Shown: positions 19,979 through 30,666 of the stretch, in pieces
Numbering within the stretch: position 1 is the first letter of the stretch
Layout: each line of letters opens with the position of its first letter
From: Cordilura impudica
Taxonomy: Eukaryota; Arthropoda; Insecta; Diptera; Scathophagidae
Assembly (NCBI GenBank): GCA_963682025.1
Contig: OY821519.1
Coordinates: 161,181,639-161,245,638 of the forward strand
Reading direction: 5' to 3'
DNA: 64,000 bases
Notes under the pieces: generated by a model
The model's database searches: none
Seen by the model: only the letters and a program-made list of their open reading frames with translations
What the model was told of the DNA's origin: nothing
Made by a program: the position numbers and the translations under genes

Positions 19979-22589
19979 TAATTTAAACGAATTCAAAATG
20001 CTTCACTTGAATGCTAATGGCATTTCAAACTTTTCTAAATTAAAACAATTTGAGATACTAATTGAACGAGAAAAATTAAAATAGCGTCTTTGAATGAAAC
20101 TTTTTTTTCAGAAAATCGTAGACCCTATTTTAAAAATTATTATTTATATAGAAGTGACAGAACAGATGCAAGAGGAGGAGGAGTAGCTCTGTTAATTCAT
20201 AAATCTGTCGCTCATAAAAACCTCTTTATTTCAAACACCTCATCAATCGAAAACATCTCAATTGAAGTTATTATAAATAATAGACCTATTGTTGTATCTT
20301 CGTTATATTCACCAAGATATACCCATAACTTCTATGCTGATATCTTGAACCTAACACCTTCCACCAAAGAATATATAGTTTTTGGTGACCTAAATGCCAA
20401 ACATTGTTCATGGAATTGTCGTTCAAATAATACTGCAGGAATTGCACTCAACAACCTACAGCAATCAAGCAATTTTTTTATTCACTATCGTAGTAGTCCA
20501 ACCCTATTCCCCCATCAACACAATCGCGAAGCATCCACAGTCGATATTATTTTAAGCAACGCCGCTTTAAATATAGACATAAAAACAATGGATTACGAAA
20601 TACCATCAGACCATCGCCCCATTATATGTACACTTAAAAGGTCAATGGCCTTGCAGGTTGACCTCAATTATTATGATTATAGTGCAACCAACTGGAACAT
20701 TTATATGAATTTTTTAGACAATAAAATCACGTTATATTCCGATATATACAATACCAAGGCAGTAATTGATCAGGAAATCCAAAAATTTATATATGTAGTT
20801 TTCGAAGCAAGGGATGTGTCTACACCTAAAATAACTCAACAAAATAACTACACATTACCAGAAAGTACTGTGAAATATATAAAACTAAGAAGAAGCTTTA
20901 AAAGAAAAAGCCAACGATCTTCAAATATAGCCGAGCAAACTTTTTATAATCAATGTACTAAGTTTCTAAGTAACATGATTGATAAAAGTATTAATTCGGA
21001 GCGCAATAAGAAATGGTCTCAATTATTATCCAATTTAAAACCAAGTGATAAATCGTTTTGGAAAATAAGCAGGAACTTGCGAGGAAAAGGAAAAAATCAA
21101 ATCGCTCACTTCAAAGTTGGAAATACAAAAATAACATCTGATAAGGACAAGGCTGAAGTCCTGGCAAATACATTTGTCCAAGCAAATAACCTCACTTCGA
21201 ACTATAACCACTCGGCAGATACACTAATAAATTCAACAGTAAATAATTTTAAGAAGGAAAATCCCAGTTCTGAATCTGCAATTTATACATGTCTTGAAGA
21301 AGTAATGAATATTGTCTCATCAATAAAACCCTCAAAATCCCCTGGTTTTGACAATGTTCCCAACCTGCTCTTAAAGAAACTACCACTCAAAGCTCTAAAA
21401 TTACTGGTTATAATATTTAACAGCTGCATCAAACTCAACTATTTCCCAAACCATTTCAAAAATGCTAAGGTTATAGCTATTAACAAGTCTATTAAGTAAC
21501 TTTGGTAAAATATTTGAAAAAATTCTACATTCTCCTCTTAGTGAATTTGTAACGACCAATTCTATTGTTGCTAAAGAACAATTTGGATTTAAAAAAGGAC
21601 ATAGCACTACTCACCAAATAAACAAAATTAAAAATCAAATAATCACCAATAAAAACAATAAACGTTCAACGGGTGTAATATTGTTAGATATTGAAAAAGC
21701 GTTTGACACCGTTTGGCATAATGGCCTCTTATTTAAACTTCTTGATGCAAATATACCAAAATATCTATGTAAACTTATTTCAGATTTCATTCACGACAGA
21801 AGCTTTAAAGTTGCAATTAATAATGAAACATCAACTCCAAAAACCATTACCTCAGGGTTACCTCAAGGATCAGTCTTGTCGCCATTCCTTTACTCGATAT
21901 ATACATCCGATTTTAAAGTCCCAAAATATATGAAAATTGCCTATTACGCAGATGACACTGCGTTAATTTCTTCAAACAAACTTACAAGTGCACTCCTGAA
22001 GAAAATGGAAAAGGGACTTGTAAATTGCAGTAAATATTTCCACAAATGGAAAACCAAAATTAATCCAAACAAGACCCAAGCAATAATTTTTCCATTCAAC
22101 AAATCTCCCAAAAGACTGCCAAGACGTCATCTTCTTATTGGAAATAATACCATAAATGTACTTAACGATGTCAAATATCTCGGAGTTGTCTTGGACAAAA
22201 AGCTTACATTTAAACAACATATTATGGCTACGTGCCAAAAAGCTATAAAATCATTTAAAGCATTATGGCCACTACTAAATAGAAGGTCATTTCTAAACCA
22301 CCAAAGCAAAAATCTACTCTTCAAAAGTGTTATAAGGCCGATATTAACATACGCGTGTCCTATTTGGAGTGACGCTGCCAACTGCCACCTAAAACGCTTA
22401 CAAATTATACAAAACAAATGTCTTAAAATGATATATAAAAAGCACTGGAGGTATCCTACAAATCTTCTTCATGAAGAAACCGGTTATGAAAAAATTATCG
22501 ATTTCATATCAAGGATTAATAACAATTACTTTGCCAAAATTGAAAATTCCTCTTACCCACTGCTAAGAGAATGTATAGAAATAACGTAA
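19965..22589 (+). pseudogene. Family A ORF2: endonuclease-reverse transcriptase, broken
   Basis: Starts at ATG 19965 inside the end of ORF1. A 1-base deletion near 20072 breaks the frame just after the start. The frame is then open to 21499 and covers the endonuclease (NETFFSEN, RGGGVALLIHKS, GDLNAKHCSWNC, SDHRPIICTL) and the RT entry (PSKSPGFDNVPNLLLKK). Comparison with copy 3 shows about 45 bases lost near 21488, after which the RT resumes: FGFKKGHSTTHQ, LLDIEKAFDTVWHNG, LPQGSVLSPFLYSIYTSDF, the active-site box YYADDTALIS and YLGVVLDKKLTF. The C-terminus ends YPLLRECIEIT at 22589. Motif content places it in the jockey clade (endonuclease plus RT, no RNase H). Non-functional. Confidence 0.9.
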
Positions 22590-22900
22590 AATTAAAAAAG
22601 AAATCACCAAATTGAAAATTATATGCTTATAGAGGTCTATTATTACTAATAAACCTCCTATAAGCATATAAACATTTTCAGATAGTATTTGAATATATTA
22701 AATCATATAAAGGTTTTTCCTCCCATTTTCCTTTAAAAATCATTAAAAAATAAAATAAAAACTATTTAATATCTTTAGATCCTATGTATTATTTGTTGCA
22801 ATATCTATATGTAAAGATAAGATCTCATATGTAAATATCAAATTTGTTAAAATATGTAAATAAAGGAAGAATATATAATTGAAAATTATTTGAAATGACA

Positions 22901-23145
22901 AATAAATGTTTTTTCTAATGAAAGATTTTTTAAAAAACACTGCTCTTATAAAATATAAATCCTCTATGTACAAAATAACTTGTAGCAAGTAACTGTTATA
23001 TTCGGCTGTGCTGAATCTCTGATACCCTCCTCCCGTGTTCTAAGCACAATGTCATAACCAGGTTTTGACAACGTTAAAGAAAACAGGCTAGATTTAAAAT
23101 TATATCGGCTAGATTAACAAAAATTTTAGGACAACGCCAGATCGA
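22901..23145. other. No gene seen
   Basis: AT-rich flank of family A copy 2. Nothing recognised. Confidence 0.5.
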
Positions 23146-23275
23146 CTTCTCCATTTATAAGGATCGAGAATATATATAGTTTATGGAGTCTGCGGAATTT
23201 ATTTTGATAAGTTACAAACGGATTGACAAACTGATATACATATACCCTCTGTGCAGTGGTGTGGAGGGTATAAAA
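23146..23275 (-). repeat. GGAGGGTATA repeat family, copy 1
   Basis: The minus strand reads GAGGGTATATGTATATCAG, then TTTGTCAATCCGTTTGTAAC and AAATAAATTCCGCAGAC. It matches 23516-23640 in inverted orientation. It is a short dispersed repeat fragment of unknown class with no coding potential. Confidence 0.55.
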
Positions 23276-23515
23276 ATGCCCAGTGGAAAATGATGAAAAT
23301 ACTTTTTTAAGAAAAAACACATTGTTTGGAAAATTAAATTTTTAAGAAAAGGTATGTACTTTTCAAGGAAAATAAATTTTTCAAGAAAGGGCTGTTTTTT
23401 AAGAAAATATACTTTTTGAAAAAAATTATTTTTTTTTAGGAAAAAAAAAACTTAAGAAAATTAAATTTCTAACTTTTAATTCTTATTTTTATTTTTTAAT
23501 ATTAATTGTTATACG

Positions 23516-23750
23516 CTCCACACCTCGGTGGCGGAGGGTATATATAGGTTTGTCATTCCGTTTGTAACGCATCGAAATAAATTCCGGAGACCCTAAAACC
23601 ATATATGATTTAGCGATGACCGTCTGCCATCTGTCTGTGGAAATCATGATCACGCCGTCAATATCTAAGCTATACCGTTTATATTTGTATAAAACCGTTT
23701 ATTAACATAACAAAATCGTCAAAATCGGTTAAAGGGGTCACGAGTTAAGG
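23516..23750 (+). repeat. GGAGGGTATA repeat family, copy 2
   Basis: GGAGGGTATATATAGG followed by TTTGTCATTCCGTTTGTAAC, AAATAAATTCCGGAGACCC and a GATTTAGCGATGACCGTC stretch recalling the GTCY region of mini-me elements. Inverted relative to the copy at 23146-23275. Between them is A/T-rich sequence with AAGAAAA runs. Confidence 0.55.
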
Positions 23751-23927
23751 TGGAAACACAACTGGGACGAACGACGAATTTCGCACAGCTCGACGAATTT
23801 GTCGGCAACAATTCGTTGCGTAAATTCGTGGAATGCAATACAATTACGACGAATTCACATAACAGCTGCAACGTCATTTCTAATTGTTTGTAATTTATAT
23901 AAATAAATATTGGAAAAATATGAATAA

Positions 23928-24415
23928 AGGTGCTATTACACGAAGTGTTTTTTACATATGTACTGTCACTTTTTTTATCCATATGAAATTCCTCATGTCT
24001 GTCAAAATTGTCTTTTACATACAATTCATAATTTTTGCTATCACACGTGCATATGTCCGTATGACATAACCTCTAAATATAAACAACAGCTGACTTAATT
24101 TGTGAATTTACAAAAATTTATTGTTAAAAAAAAGGTTATATATATTTTAATTGTTAATTAATACTAAACAATTTATTTTTCTTTCAATATTAATCTTTAA
24201 AATTTACTCTGTTTTTCTTTCGCCACAAGCAGTGTTGTATTTTCATATGTTTGTCATGCAAAAATAGAACCAGTTCTAATTGAAAAATGTACATGTGACT
24301 TTCCTCATGTATTGTACATAAACAATGTTTCATATGTATCACACGATGTGTACAACTTTTGTTGTGGGAAAATTTGACAGTACATATGTAAAAAACACAT
24401 CATGTAATAGCACCT
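23928..24415. mobile_element. Harbinger-type MITE, copy M5 (subfamily 1)
   Basis: 488 bp, in opposite orientation to M4. TAA duplications at 23925-23927 and 24416-24418. TIR begins AGGTGCTATTACACGAAGTG. It interrupts an older sequence (about 23745-23927: AAGGTGGAAACACAACTGGG and repeated GACGAATTTCG-like motifs) that may be half of another MITE. Confidence 0.9.
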
Positions 24416-24424
24416 TAAAATAAT

Positions 24425-24462
24425 TTTTATACCCTATACCACTATGTGGTTTGGGTATAATA
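24425..24462 (+). mobile_element. HINE / mini-me 5' terminal scrap
   Basis: TTTTTATACCCTATACCAC and TATGTGGTTTGGGTATAAT match the left end of the HINE at 11022. The rest is missing. Confidence 0.6.
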
Positions 24463-25223
24463 TAACTTACATATGACACGTTGTCACATCATGTGTCCTC
24501 TATCATATCTCCAACGCAACATGGATTCTGCAAATCACGCTCTACAATAACAAATCTTTTGGAGCTTACAACTTTGGTAAATGATGGTTTTATTGATATG
24601 AAACAAACAGATGTTATTTATAATGATTTTAGCAAGGCATTCGATAAAGTAAATCATGATCTATTGTTGTTTAAGCTTGACCGTATGGGCTTTGGTATAA
24701 TGCTAATAAAATGGATTGGATCATATTTAAAAGACAGAACACAATGTATTAAGTTTCGTAACTCGTATTCCAACAACATAAAAGTATTATCTGGTGTACC
24801 TCAAGGTAGTCACTTGGGACCTCTTTTATTTACGCTATTTATAAATGATCTTCCTTCTGTAATTAAACACTCAACTACATTAATGTATGCAGACGATGTA
24901 AAGTTAATTTTTACCCTCAACAATCTTGATCAACAATCACTTTTACAGAATGATATTGATCGTTTAACTACTTGGTGTAATATGAATCTAATGGACCTAA
25001 ATGTCAAAAAATGCAAATATATGATTTTTACAAGATCAATTCCAATTAATGGTCGGTATATCATGAATAATGCTGTGCTTGATTTAGTTGATTCATTCAA
25101 CGACCTTGGCGTACTTCTGGATAAAAAATTAGACTAGAAGTCATATTTCGCTAACAATAAATAAAGCTACTGGTGTACTTGGATTCATTAAACGGTGGGC
25201 TAAAGAGTTTTCGGATCCGTATT
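24463..25223 (+). mobile_element. Family D non-LTR element, reverse transcriptase part
   Basis: 5'-truncated retrotransposon fragment. Its 3' part resumes at 26568 after a hAT fragment. It ends at about 27066 in an A/T-rich tail (AATAAATAAATAAAAA). Confidence 0.75.
24481..25223 (+). pseudogene. Family D reverse transcriptase fragment
   Basis: A 218-residue open frame to 25137, continued in another frame to LGFIKRWAKEFSDPY at 25223. RT motifs in order: THGFCKSRSTITNL-like fingers (here TQHGFCKSRST), NDFSKAFDKVNHDLL with the first catalytic Asp, GVPQGSHLGPLLFTLFINDLP, the active-site MYADDVKLIF, and MDLNVKKCKYMIFTRS. It belongs to the CR1/jockey group of endonuclease-type non-LTR elements by motif style; the exact clade is unresolved. 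It lacks endonuclease and ORF1 and is interrupted by the hAT piece, so it is dead. Confidence 0.85.
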
Positions 25224-26567
25224 AAAGTACTGCACAATTCAACATTTACTGTAAAAATGTCATTGTTAAAAATTTCATGCATTGCTATGTCATGTCAACT
25301 CAAACAAGGTGTTATGCCATGTCATGCCAACTCAAACATACTGTCTTAGTATGTTATTGCAACTTAGCTAAGCTGTTGTACGTTGTTGTGTTCAATACCA
25401 TGTCTTTTAATGTTTTTTCTGCGGCATGACATTCACAGTATTGTATGAAAATTTTGATTATTCTTTATTATTTTTTAAATAAAGATCCTAAATCAAATCA
25501 AATAAATAATTGATTAAGAAATGCTAAGAACTTTTATTTTGAAATTAAACTTTATTTTTGTAATCCATATAAAACAAAACATTTTAAAATCCAAATAATG
25601 GCAAATAAAAAAAAAATATTCAGTTTTAAATTTTTTCCAATAACACGTTTAACGGCTATTTTATTGCTTTACTCATCATTTGAATTTATTGTATGCAAGG
25701 CATTCAAATCTAAGTTACTGCGTAAAAACATTATTTGATTTACACTTACTGGGTTTTTTCCGAGTATCGACCTTTTTTCAGATAACAAATGTCGAGCTTT
25801 TGGAAAGAGCCTTTCCGATGCAGCGGAGCTGGCTGGTGTCGCTAATACAAAACAACTTAACTTGAAAAGTAAAGGATATTCTCTTTTTCGGGCTTCCCAC
25901 CACTCTAGTGGATCGAATTCTTTGTGGTATAATATTGTCTGACTTTTATATCTCAAGATTTCATTGTGCACTTGGTCATCGTATTCGGGTGGATATACAG
26001 CTTGTACGAATTCGTTAAAGGGATCATCTTCGGAATTTACAGAGTCCATTGTAGTGTCTGCGATAGTCGATGTATTTTTGTATGTTTCTAACATTTTTAT
26101 GCATTGTTCATGAGCACTTCTTTTCTCACTCTCAGAACAATTTAGCAGTTTGTTCGCCGGTGGAAACAAAAAGAGTGCAATTCTATGAAAGTCCTTTATG
26201 TTTGCATCAATCACAGATTCTATATAAAGTGAAATTTGCTCCTTAAATTTTTTAACAGTTTCTGAATCATTTTGATCGTTTATTATGACTACTTTTTTAA
26301 GTTTTTTTATTTGAGGATAAACATGATGAATTGTAGGATATGTTTCTCCTTCCAAAAGCTTAGAAACTTCCTCAAAGGGTTTAAGAATGTCAATTATTTC
26401 ATTAATATTGGTTATATTAAGATTTGTCAATCTATTTGTCTCCTGTTTTTCTTGAAGCATCTGCGTTATATAGACCCAGTTTAACTGTATTGATTTTAAT
26501 AAATAGAAAACAGTGTTCCATCGTGTTGGCGTAAAGCTTTTTAACGTAGTATTTAGTGAACTGTTAC
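25224..26567 (-). mobile_element. hAT element fragment inserted in family D
   Basis: It splits the reverse transcriptase, which stops at SDPY and resumes at GWDPK. About 20 codons of RT sequence appear lost at the junction. The fragment carries the C-terminal half of a hAT transposase on the minus strand. No clear terminal repeats or 8-bp duplication were identified. 25270-25340 has two near-copies of an ATGTCATGYCAACTCAAACA unit. Confidence 0.7.
25669..26567 (-). pseudogene. hAT transposase, C-terminal half
   Basis: hAT transposases cut and paste DNA with an RNase H-like core closed by a C-terminal dimerisation domain. The frame from 26460 is open for 263 residues; upstream codons back to 26567 encode TLKSFTPTRWNTVFYLLKSI, the conserved core region also seen in the hAT at 49105-49428. 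The C-terminus has the hAT dimerisation signature WWEARKREYPLLFKLS and PASSAASERLFPKARHLLSE, followed by RSNL. The N-terminal BED finger and first catalytic Asp region are absent. It is related to, but not the same copy type as, the hAT at 48473. Confidence 0.85.
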
Positions 26568-27066
26568 CTCCTTGGGCTGGGATCCTAAGATGAGGTTGCC
26601 ATCTTATGAAAATCGTCTGGCTCTAATTAAGCTTCCTACATTGAAAAGTCGCAGACATATGCTAAATGTTACTTTCCTGTTAAAACTCTTAAATGGTAGT
26701 CTTAAATCTGAATTTCTTATCAACAAAATAAATATAAATATTCCTTTTCGATCATCAAGAAATTATAACTTTCTAACTATCAAATATTATTGTACAAACT
26801 ATGCTAATTTTAATCCACTACGTAGAATTTGTGATGAGTTTAATATGCTGTATCAGTTTATTGATTTTAATAAAAGTTTGGATATTGTGAGAAGAGATAT
26901 TATATTACACTTAAATGCATTAAATCAACTGAATTAAATAAATGTTATATATCAATTTTGTTAAATGTTTAATTATATATATAAATTATAATATAAATGT
27001 ACATATACTTTAAGTAGTCTGTAAGGATGATTCCATAGACTGAATAAATAAATAAAAATAAAAAAA
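26568..27066 (+). pseudogene. Family D reverse transcriptase C-terminus and 3' tail
   Basis: Continues the RT split at 25223. WDPKMRLPSYENRLALIKL and TLKSRRHMLNVTFLLKLLNG are the usual C-terminal region downstream of the thumb in CR1/jockey-type RTs. The frame ends at 26937. The 3' UTR finishes with GACTGAATAAATAAATAAAA. Confidence 0.75.
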
Positions 27067-27067
27067 A

Positions 27068-27731
27068 TAATGACTTTGTGCTGCTGTTTGTCCGTCCGTC
27101 CGTCCATCCGTCCGTCTGTGTGTCCATGTAAACCTTGTAATCAAACTGCAGGTCGCAAATATGAATATATTTTGATGAAATTTGGTATATAAGCTGTTAT
27201 CGGCCATAGGATGAACGCTATTGAAATTGGTACGAATCGGTCCGTGTTCAGACCTAGCCCCCATACAAATGACCCCTATGAAATCGACATAAATTGCCAT
27301 AAGATCCAAATTGTCATATAGATCTTACTCAAATTGGGTTTGTATGCGTTTATTACATCCATTAATGAGTAGTCCAAAAATGATCCCTATGGGACAACTC
27401 ATATAGAGGTGCTTCCCGATCTTCACTCAAATCTATCAAAAAACCAAAATATTACACTGATTCTTCTCAAATTTTGTTTGTATATATTTTTGCAAAATAC
27501 AACAGACTTTAACAAACATGGTCAGGATCGGTCCAATTTTGGGCCTAGTCCCCATATAGATATAGCATCCGATATGAACTTTTTCATATCTGAAAAAATT
27601 AATAAAAATCCCACTCAAATTTGGTTTATGCTTATTTTCTATGTCCAGTTAGTTATGCTTAAGAGATAAGGTCGCATGGTATAGAGTATCGTATAGTCGG
27701 TCTTGACTGACTATAATTTTCTTACTTGTTA
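27068..27731 (+). mobile_element. HINE / mini-me element, copy B (5'-truncated)
   Basis: Lacks the left end. It starts at GACTTTGTGCTGCTGTTTGT, has (GTCC)n at 27089-27120 and ends with the hairpin region TATAGTCGGTCTTGACTGAC and TTTTCTTACTTG. Confidence 0.75.
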
Positions 27732-27902
27732 ACTTTGTACGAGTTATTACAATTATAAACATCATGTTCGCGATGGTAAAATGCTTTATTTTTGTACGGC
27801 AGCGTTTAATTTTTTAATTCTGAAAAAATTACATAAATTTTCAGTAATAAATTAATTTTGTCATTTTTGTTTACATGTTGCAGCTGATAGTGTGACCATA
27901 GT
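27732..27902. other. No gene seen
   Basis: AT-rich sequence between HINE copy B and family A copy 3. Nothing recognised. Confidence 0.5.
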
Positions 27903-29154
27903 CAGTTCGAATCTAATTCTCTTTACGAACGGTCATGTAAATAATTAAAGCGCTTAGAGTACAACTATTTAAAATTAAAAACAAGTATATATTTTTGTTT
28001 TTGCAATTACCTATTCTTGATCTCATTTGAACTCACGTGGTAGACAATCCAGCTTAAAACAGGAATAAAAATTTAGCGATGGCCCGAGGGGCCAAATCTT
28101 CATCAAAAATAAATCTTCTTGCGAACAAGAAGATGACAAAACTTCCTCCGGGTTTTGTTAACCCGAACATTGCGTCAACTTCAAGCAACAGATTTGGCCT
28201 GCTTGCTGGGCTCAATGATATATTAACCATGTTAAGGAACACAAACCTCCACCTATTGTTGTAGAAGCTAACGCCTCATTTACAGAAATACAAAAGCTGC
28301 TTGGTATGGATTGTATATTCAATTGGTACCGAAATTTTTGCTCCAAGTAAAGAAATGTACGAATGCTACAAGCAAATACTTAAAGAGAGTAAGATGGAGT
28401 TTCATTCTTATGGCTCAAAAGAAAAAAGGTTATACACCAAGGAGCTAAAAAACTACAACCTATCCCCTTCTTCTGTAACTGAAATAGTCACCAAATTCAA
28501 TTCGAACAATAATGCAGTTTACAAAGTTGAATTTGTTCGTAAAAATTTTAACCCAACTGCCTGAAAAAATGTACGAACAATTTCCAATATTATAATTTCT
28601 TGGAAAAAATACAAATCGAGATCCAGGAACAAGCCAACCCAATGCTGGAACTGCTTATGTATGGCCATGGCGGTGAACATTGTCATCGATGTGCTGCGTG
28701 TATGATATGTGCAGAACAATGCTTTAATTGCAAAAAACATGGAAAAGAGAGAACTGATCACTCTGCAAACGACATCAACTATCCGTTACTTTCTCTCTAT
28801 TTGGAAACTAGAACAATAGTAACTTCTAAAAGTCAGAATAACAGCAGACAGCAACAAAATAACTCATTTCAATTTAAAGTGGGAGATTTCCCTAATTTAA
28901 GAACCAAAAACACAAACTGTAACAATAACATCAATAATAACAGCAAAGCTACATATGTTAACCAGCTGAAAACAAACAACGATTTATTTAGCATCGATGA
29001 GCTTTTTGATATTTTCACTGCATAGGTGCACTTCAAAAGTACAACAAATCAAAGTTGTAATGTCAATGGGGAAATACGCCCATGGATTATACTAATTTTA
29101 ACGAGTTTAAAATGCTTCACTTGAATGCTAATGGCATTTCAAACTTTTCTAAAT
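27903..29154 (+). mobile_element. Jockey-like family A, copy 3: 5' part
   Basis: The complete 5' end CAGTTCGAATCTAATTC is present. Sequence follows copy 2 to AAACTTTTCTAAAT at about 29154, where family C is inserted. The remainder resumes at 34187. Confidence 0.88.
28079..29030 (+). pseudogene. Family A copy 3 ORF1, decayed
   Basis: Starts MARGAKSSSKINLLANKK at 28079. Gag-like protein with several deletions relative to copy 2: a piece after GLNDI, about 50 bases after KRLYTK, and the stretch between the second and third knuckles (CMICAEQ joins directly to CFNCKKHGKERTDH). Frameshifts near 28565 and elsewhere break the frame. The Asn-rich tail and LFSIDELFDIFT are still readable. Not functional. 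Confidence 0.82.
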
Positions 29155-29343
29155 GTGAACTAAGAAAGTTAAATTGTGATAAAGCTCTTAAAAAAAAATA
29201 ATAAAATTAAAATAATTATCAGTTTTAAAATAGATAGGACTATTAAAAACTGTTGAAAATAATAATTTATATTAGTGAAAAGTGAAGTGTTATAAAATAA
29301 ACAAATATTTGAAGTTAAAAAAAAAAAACATAACCAGTCAGTA

Positions 29344-30657
29344 ATGGCTGAATGCAAAAAATGCAAAACATCAATTCGTGGTGAAACCGGGATTAGATGT
29401 ATGGGAGTGTGTGATAAAATTTATCATAGTTCAAACAAATGTTCCGGTATCGACCAATATTCATTAAAAATACTTGAAGGGAATAATTTTATACGTTTTG
29501 TTTGTGAGGACTGTATGCAGTACATACATAATGTTGATATGGTTGTGAAAGAAATACATGAGGATGTGCACAAAAATAAACAAAATTTAGTGGACTATAA
29601 ACATGAATTTGGTTCGTCATTGAAAAAAAATGAAGACGAAATTAAAAAATTGTTGGAAGCTATTGAAACGCGTTATGAAATAAGGATGAAGAAAATTGAG
29701 AAAGTTCAGAAATCATTTGAGAAAAATGTTGAGGAAATTAAAAATTTATATAGCTACATAAATGAATTTAAGGACAACAACAAAATAATGTGCAAATCAA
29801 TTGAGGAAAAAAATGTAGTAATGTGCAATGAAATAAAAAAAGTGATCAAAGACACAACAAAAATGTCATACTTAGAGGCGGTTAAAAACAATGCTGTGTT
29901 GCCAGATTTAAATAAACAATTACCACTAATAGTTAAGCCCAAAGAAAAACAAGGAGTTGATAAAACAAAAGAAGAGTTAAATAATAAGGTCGACCCGGTG
30001 AACTTAAAAATAATAAGAGTAGAAAATCGAAGAAATGGAACAGTTGTAATACAAAGTGAAAATGACGAGGAACGAGAAAAAATTAGAAGCGCAATACAAA
30101 ATGAATTAAATGACGGATATGAAATTAAGGTGCCCAGTCCAACTAAATTAAAAGTGAAAATAATAGACATGACTTTTGAATACAAAGAATCTGAAATAAT
30201 TGAAAAATTAAAGAAACAAAACAGAATTATTAATAATAGTAAATTAGAAATTATAGAAAGATACCAATATAAAAGAAACAATAAAACACTATATGGCATA
30301 AAATTAATTGCGGATAATGAAACATACAATAAATTGATCAAAGAGAAAAAGGTAAATATAGGATGGGAAAGATGTAGGGTTTTTGATGGAACGGAAATAA
30401 TACAATGTCTTAAATGTAAGGGATATAATCATCTTGCAAGAGAATGCAGAAACCAAGAGGTATGTTTAAAATGCCATGGCAATCATAAGACTAAAGAGTG
30501 TGATAAAGAGCAGATCATGAAATGTTTTAATTGTGTGCGAATGAACATTAAACTAAACATGGGATTAGACGAAAATCACCTAACCAATAACAAAGAGTGT
30601 CAAGTTTATCAAAATAAACTTAATATGAAAAAGAAGAGAATTGGTTTAGTAATATAA
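29344..30657 (+). CDS. Family C ORF1: PHD-finger, coiled-coil, zinc-knuckle gag protein, 437 aa
   Basis: Uninterrupted. Residues 4-60 form a C4HC3-type PHD-like finger (CKKCKTS, CMGVC, YHSSNKC, FVCEDC). A long Lys/Glu-rich coiled-coil-like stretch follows (about 70-170). Later come CLKCKGYNHLAREC (C-x2-C-x4-H-x4-C), CLKCHGNHKTKEC (C-x2-C-x3-H-x4-C) and a third Cys pair at CFNC. Such proteins coat the element RNA. The PHD finger sets it apart from families A and B, whose ORF1 lacks it. The start ATG follows an A-rich leader. ORF2 begins a few bases after the stop. Confidence 0.82.
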   Translation: MAECKKCKTSIRGETGIRCMGVCDKIYHSSNKCSGIDQYSLKILEGNNFIRFVCEDCMQYIHNVDMVVKEIHEDVHKNKQNLVDYKHEFGSSLKKNEDEIKKLLEAIETRYEIRMKKIEKVQKSFEKNVEEIKNLYSYINEFKDNNKIMCKSIEEKNVVMCNEIKKVIKDTTKMSYLEAVKNNAVLPDLNKQLPLIVKPKEKQGVDKTKEELNNKVDPVNLKIIRVENRRNGTVVIQSENDEEREKIRSAIQNELNDGYEIKVPSPTKLKVKIIDMTFEYKESEIIEKLKKQNRIINNSKLEIIERYQYKRNNKTLYGIKLIADNETYNKLIKEKKVNIGWERCRVFDGTEIIQCLKCKGYNHLARECRNQEVCLKCHGNHKTKECDKEQIMKCFNCVRMNIKLNMGLDENHLTNNKECQVYQNKLNMKKKRIGLVI

Positions 30658-30666
30658 CAATTAAAG

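Larger units (their letters stand above)
18648..22885 (+). mobile_element. Jockey-like family A, copy 2, full length
   Basis: A 4238-bp copy flanked by a perfect 15-bp target duplication TTATTTGAAATGACA (18633-18647 and 22886-22900). Order: promoter, 5' UTR, ORF1, ORF2 overlapping ORF1 by 14 bases, 3' UTR ending A-rich. It carries several frameshifts and a deletion of about 45 bases in ORF2, so it cannot move on its own. It is the reference for copies 1 and 3. Confidence 0.92.
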
